A stretch of 16,775 nt of DNA. It comes from Proteobacteria bacterium UBA1858. Lineage in GTDB: Bacteria > Pseudomonadota > Gammaproteobacteria > UBA4575. The notes under the pieces were generated by a model that was given only the letters and a program-made list of their open reading frames with translations, had not been told where the DNA came from and ran no database searches. Both the position numbers and the translations under genes were made by a program. The DNA lies in the NCBI GenBank assembly GCA_002338385.1, contig DDIE01000080.1, forward strand, positions 1 to 16,775. Direction: 5' to 3'. Positions 14,622 through 16,775 of this stretch are shown in pieces (position 1 is the stretch's first letter; each line of letters begins with the position of its first letter).

Positions 14622-15800
14622 TCAGAGCCTGTTTTCGCTGGCCAGGTGGAGTGCTTTTTTTGCACACCTACGTGCATCAGCAATTTCATTTAACTGTTCG
14701 TGAATTTCAGATAATTCAGCATACGTGGCAACCAATGGGCGGCGACTGAGGCTCGCCTCAAGATAGCTTTTTGCTTGTCCCCATAATTTCTGTTGCTTGT
14801 GCAGGCGGCCGAGGGTAAGCAACAGACCTGCACTATTTTTATGTTCAGCTAGCCACTGCTGAGCTTGCTTGATGCGTTGTTCAACATTATCAATATTGAG
14901 CTGACCGAAGCTTTGCACTAATGTCTCATTCCAATTTTGCTGTAACACGCTGACGATAATTTGCTCCGCCAAGATATCTTGATGCGCTTGATACAGAGCG
15001 GTTATGTATTTCTCCAGCAGGGCATTGTCAGCCAATATCGCTAGGCTGTAGGTCTTCCACAGCTCAGTCAGAGGCGCCTGTATATTATTGTGTTGATAAA
15101 GATTGATTAGATAAAACAGACAATGATTGATGGTTGAGTCAGCTAGGGTTGAGTTTTTATTGCGCAGATACAGTTTCGGTAACAGCTGCTCCACCTCGCG
15201 GGTGTCTACTAGAGCAAGATAGGCACTTGTGAGTGTGTTTAAGTCGTTTAAATCAGCCAGCGGCTCATTTTTAAGTAAGGCAATCGCCTTTTCTGGCTTG
15301 CCATCAGCCAGCATATATTGCGCATCCAGGCTGAGTGCGACTTTATCTGACTCGTCCAATAAGCGAAGGTTGTGCAAGTGGGTGTTGCGCATGCCATGAT
15401 GGCCTGCTTGGTGAGCACAATAAGCAGTAAGGATATGTTGCGCGCGTTTGATCGGACTGTCTTTTATATGCCGGGTGCACGTCTTGACCGCATTGTCCCA
15501 GTCCTGCAAGCAGGCGTTGATAATAGTAGCCTCTAATGCCTGCATAATTTCATGCCGTGTTTTCTGCCTACGTTGGGCTTTTAATTGCGCGGGGATACGG
15601 ATCAGTTTACCGATCAATCTAAATGTGAAATACAGCAAGATGAAACCTATCACAACACCAAAATACAGATTAATAAGGGCAATCTCTAGGGTGGTATCAG
15701 CATAGCTGAAAACAGCAAAGCCCGGCTCTCTCATCACAACCATGGCGCACACTGCGATAATGAGCCCAATTAATAAAATCCCACTGATTTGTTTAATCAT
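14622..15800 (-). CDS. hemY: HemY, TPR-containing haem biosynthesis-associated inner-membrane protein
   Basis: HemY is an inner-membrane protein encoded with hemX in haem operons of gamma- and betaproteobacteria; it is not the protoporphyrinogen oxidase also named HemY in Bacillus. A role in late haem synthesis or scaffolding is proposed but not firmly defined. The 392-aa product (E. coli 398) has two N-terminal helices (about 6-24 and 42-62) around the family segment EPGFAVFSYADTTLEIAL (25-42), then a soluble helical region with TPR-like repeats, clearest at about 318-385 (LLLTLGRLHKQQKLWGQAKS and AELSEIHEQLNEIADARRC). The ATG at 15800 overlaps the hemX stop (ATGA) and has GGAG seven bases upstream. 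It is 3 nt before the SDR gene. Confidence 0.93.
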   Translation of the reverse strand: MIKQISGILLIGLIIAVCAMVVMREPGFAVFSYADTTLEIALINLYFGVVIGFILLYFTFRLIGKLIRIPAQLKAQRRQKTRHEIMQALEATIINACLQDWDNAVKTCTRHIKDSPIKRAQHILTAYCAHQAGHHGMRNTHLHNLRLLDESDKVALSLDAQYMLADGKPEKAIALLKNEPLADLNDLNTLTSAYLALVDTREVEQLLPKLYLRNKNSTLADSTINHCLFYLINLYQHNNIQAPLTELWKTYSLAILADNALLEKYITALYQAHQDILAEQIIVSVLQQNWNETLVQSFGQLNIDNVEQRIKQAQQWLAEHKNSAGLLLTLGRLHKQQKLWGQAKSYLEASLSRRPLVATYAELSEIHEQLNEIADARRCAKKALHLASENRL

Positions 15801-16775
15801 TTTGAGGCTCCATGAGTTGCAATATAGTCAGCCAAGAGTGCTTCAGGTGGGGAAATGTCAGGTAAGCTGGGTTGTAATTCTGCCTGCATGAGTTGCTTAA
15901 TAGTCGTGATCAATTGTGCTTTATTTGAGTAACCGTCGTTATTTTCTAGCCACAGTAGTGCTGCGGCAAGTTCTTGCTGATAGATTGCGTCATCTCGACT
16001 GGTAATGGCCTGCCTGGCAGCTAAAAATTTCAAGCTCATAAAATCATAGGCGCGTTGTTGCTCTTGCTGCTCAATGAAGACAGACACTTGCTCTTCACCA
16101 CGGGTGACTTGGACTGAATCGTTGAACACCGACTTCACATAATCGAGCATACTGAGGAGAAATTCCTGCGTGGCAGTCACCAGTTCATCCTCCAGTATCA
16201 CTGCAGGATCTTCATCCATAGTTGAGGTGGATTCAGGCGCACTGTTCTGCTCGCTGATCGCCATTAAACCTGACTTGAGGTCATGCATTAGATTATCAAG
16301 TGCCAGTTGTAACGCGATGTAATCTGGATGCGGGAAGTTTGCCAGGATTTGGATTTGCTGATTGATAGACGCTCGAATCGGAATGAGACCACTGGCATCG
16401 ATGTCTGTGAGACGCTTATCGGCAGCATGCAGTGCCGCGCTGGCCGAGTTGAAATCACGCGCGAGTAGCAGTCGATGTTGCGCAATACGTAATAAATGTG
16501 AGGCCTCTAACAGCATCCAGTCATAGGCGTCAGCCATGACCTTGGCGTGCGTAAGATCAGCTTTTGCAGTGGTGATCGTTTGGCTCTGTTGCAAGGCCTC
16601 CAGCTGCTGACTGAGGGCCTCAAATTGCTGTTGGTTATGGTTGAATTTCTCATCTACTTGTGCGGAAAATTTGCGCATCGGCGCATCGCTTTGTAAGTTC
16701 TGGACAGCTTGATTAAGCCCACTGAGGGTTTGCTGGTTGGCATTCAGTGCAGTTTGTATTTTCTGCCAGGCATAC
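15797..16775 (-). CDS. hemX: HemX family protein (uroporphyrinogen-III C-methyltransferase-like name), 5' end off window
   Basis: The frame is open from the window edge (16774) through the first internal ATG at 16678 to the stop, giving 325 codons of a protein near 390 aa in E. coli; the N-terminal cytoplasmic segment and membrane anchor would lie off the window. The visible part starts with a Gln-rich coiled coil (NANQQTLSGLNQAVQNLQ, then HNQQQFEALSQQLEALQQS) and continues with the HemX helical domain: DAYDWMLLEASHLLRIAQHR, ALHAADKRLTDID and the C-terminal FMSLKFLAARQAITSRDD and LAAALLWLENND segments. Databases often label HemX a methyltransferase, but it has no such fold; the real function is unknown, and a scaffold role in the haem pathway is inferred from its constant partnership with hemY. 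The two overlap by 4 nt. Confidence 0.93.
   Translation of the reverse strand, partial: YAWQKIQTALNANQQTLSGLNQAVQNLQSDAPMRKFSAQVDEKFNHNQQQFEALSQQLEALQQSQTITTAKADLTHAKVMADAYDWMLLEASHLLRIAQHRLLLARDFNSASAALHAADKRLTDIDASGLIPIRASINQQIQILANFPHPDYIALQLALDNLMHDLKSGLMAISEQNSAPESTSTMDEDPAVILEDELVTATQEFLLSMLDYVKSVFNDSVQVTRGEEQVSVFIEQQEQQRAYDFMSLKFLAARQAITSRDDAIYQQELAAALLWLENNDGYSNKAQLITTIKQLMQAELQPSLPDISPPEALLADYIATHGASK
15809..15812 (-). promoter_or_regulatory. Ribosome binding site of hemY
   Basis: GGAG on the - strand, seven bases before the ATG at 15800 and inside the end of hemX. It supports this start. Confidence 0.6.

Overview
The window comes from a gammaproteobacterium of moderate GC content. 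The evidence is the rpoZ-spoT-ridA-recG gene order, a bifunctional-type SpoT, and a hemX-hemY pair, which is a hallmark of gamma/betaproteobacterial haem operons. The sequence does not fix a genus. There are no insertion sequences, CRISPR arrays, rRNA or tRNA genes, or prophage genes.

Layout. Positions 18-5100 (+ strand) carry a tight run of four housekeeping genes: rpoZ (RNA polymerase omega), spoT ((p)ppGpp metabolism), ridA (enamine/imine deaminase) and recG (branched-DNA helicase). Positions 5097-6446 are a small accessory island: an unknown 96-aa three-helix membrane protein (- strand), a 291-bp non-coding stretch with nested inverted repeats and a cluster of GTGAC motifs, and a divergent pair made of a small Rieske [2Fe-2S] protein (-) and a SnoaL/NTF2-like protein (+). 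Everything from 6443 to 16775 is on the - strand and reads right to left: hemX (cut by the window edge), hemY, a YeeZ-like extended SDR protein, then a ten-gene Mrp/Mnh-type cation/proton antiporter cluster in the order E, F, G, MbhD-MbhE (C-terminal part of MrpA), B, C, D-like 1, D-like 2, a 74-aa small membrane protein, D-like 3.

The antiporter cluster is the most interesting part. It has no full-length MrpA: only the MrpA C-terminal (MbhD+MbhE) module is present, as a separate gene. In exchange there are three complete NuoL/M/N-like ion-translocating subunits, each with the conserved Glu and Lys residues, where canonical Mrp has two (in MrpA and MrpD). A small His-rich two-helix protein is encoded between two of them and is a candidate accessory subunit. 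Most neighbours overlap by 1-8 nt, so the cluster is very probably one transcript and one membrane complex. It carries no hydrogenase, dehydrogenase or DabA-like gene, so a cation/proton antiporter is the default reading, but ion specificity cannot be read from the sequence.

The MbhD-MbhE gene appears to lack a normal start codon for its first transmembrane helix; an ATC two bases after the mnhG stop is the best candidate. Only 55 bp, containing a small hairpin without a T-run, separate the haem genes from the antiporter genes, so read-through from one to the other is plausible.
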